This document shows positions 5,100-5,537 of a stretch of DNA of 5,537 nt, in pieces. The stretch lies in NCBI GenBank assembly GCA_038124025.1, contig JAYPBC010000057.1, forward strand, positions 1-5,537, given 5' to 3'. This DNA is from UBA1275 sp038124025. GTDB lineage: Bacteria; Bacteroidota; Rhodothermia; Balneolales; Balneolaceae. Numbering within the stretch: the first letter of the stretch is position 1; each line of letters begins with the position of its first letter. The notes under the pieces were generated by a model. That model searched no databases and was not told where the DNA came from. It saw only the letters and a list, made by a program, of their open reading frames with translations. A program made the position numbers and the translations under genes.

Positions 5100-5537
5100 A
5101 TGCCTTATTTGTATAAACATAAAAACGCCTTAGTCGTACTCACCTTATTATTTATAATAATAACCAGTGGCTTCACAAAGGCCCAAGAGACTGAAACTCA
5201 GACCTATAAGGTCGTTAAAGAACTAAACGGGGCAGAGCTACGATACTACCCTCCGGTCATGAAAATTCAATCGAATAATGATTTTGGTAGTTTATTCAAT
5301 TTTATATCTGGTAATAATTCTACCCGAGAAAAAATTAGCATGACTTCACCTGTTTATATGGGGGATGGTAAAGGAAATAATGTCATGGAATTTGTATTAC
5401 CAAAGGATTTTGATCAAAACAATACCCCTGAAGCCTTAACTAAAAATGTAAAAGTCTTTGAAAGTGAGCCAGGTTACTTCTTGGCACTCCAATTCAGTGG
5501 GTATGCCACCAATCGCAATGTACAACAGCATGCAAGA
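5100..5537 (+). CDS. SOUL-family haem-binding protein, secreted (3' end cut by window edge)
   Basis: 146 codons are present from ATG at 5100 and the frame is still open at the edge; family members of this type are often near 190-210 residues, so perhaps a quarter is missing. Residues 1-28 form a signal peptide (basic start, hydrophobic core LVVLTLLFIIIT, likely cut after TKA before QE). The SOUL domain follows: ELRYYPP (46-52), FGSLFNFISGNNSTREKI (62-79), MTSPV (81-85), MEFVLP (96-101) and LQFSG (130-134). SOUL/HBP22 proteins bind haem or porphyrins; a periplasmic or exported location is inferred from the signal. It stands 187 bp after tspO with its own upstream repeats, so it probably has its own promoter. 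The frame was found by direct translation of the right end of the window. Confidence 0.93.
   Translation, partial: MPYLYKHKNALVVLTLLFIIITSGFTKAQETETQTYKVVKELNGAELRYYPPVMKIQSNNDFGSLFNFISGNNSTREKISMTSPVYMGDGKGNNVMEFVLPKDFDQNNTPEALTKNVKVFESEPGYFLALQFSGYATNRNVQQHAR

Overview
The window is AT-rich DNA, most likely from a marine-type flavobacterium (Bacteroidota). The evidence is protein style (a MerC-domain protein beside a Fur-family regulator and a COG0523 GTPase, a HIR-like SPFH protein, TspO and SOUL proteins), short A/T-rich leaders without clear Shine-Dalgarno sequences, and compact gene spacing. This placement is inferred from gene content, not from a marker gene. No tRNA, rRNA, CRISPR array, transposase or phage gene is visible, and no stretch over 300 bases lacks a gene.

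Left part (1-2953): a probable zinc-homeostasis locus. On the minus strand lie a small Kazal-type protease-inhibitor lipoprotein (cut by the left edge), a MerC-domain membrane protein, and a Fur-family regulator that looks like Zur. Divergent from the regulator, on the plus strand, are a small DsrE-like cysteine protein and a COG0523/CobW GTPase with the CxCC metal motif. The 115-bp gap between regulator and DsrE-like gene holds two related 19-bp palindromes (centres 1342 and 1381), which are good candidates for the regulator's own operators. Strong hairpins end the regulator, the MerC gene and the DsrE-COG0523 operon. The model is that zinc shortage releases the regulator and switches on the DsrE-like protein and the metallochaperone GTPase.

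Middle part (2954-4912): a three-gene plus-strand operon with 12- and 15-bp gaps: an SPFH/band-7 membrane-anchored protein with visibly higher GC than its neighbours, a 126-residue protein, and TspO. The 126-residue protein is the most unusual item. Its first ~57 residues match the N-terminus of phenylalanine hydroxylase and its last ~68 match the C-terminus of the same enzyme, with the iron-binding catalytic core missing in frame.

Right part (4913-5537): a 187-bp gap with an 8-bp tandem repeat and a perfect 9-bp inverted repeat, followed by a secreted SOUL-family haem-binding protein cut by the right edge. TspO (porphyrin-binding family) next to SOUL (haem-binding family) suggests a shared tetrapyrrole or light/oxidative-stress theme.
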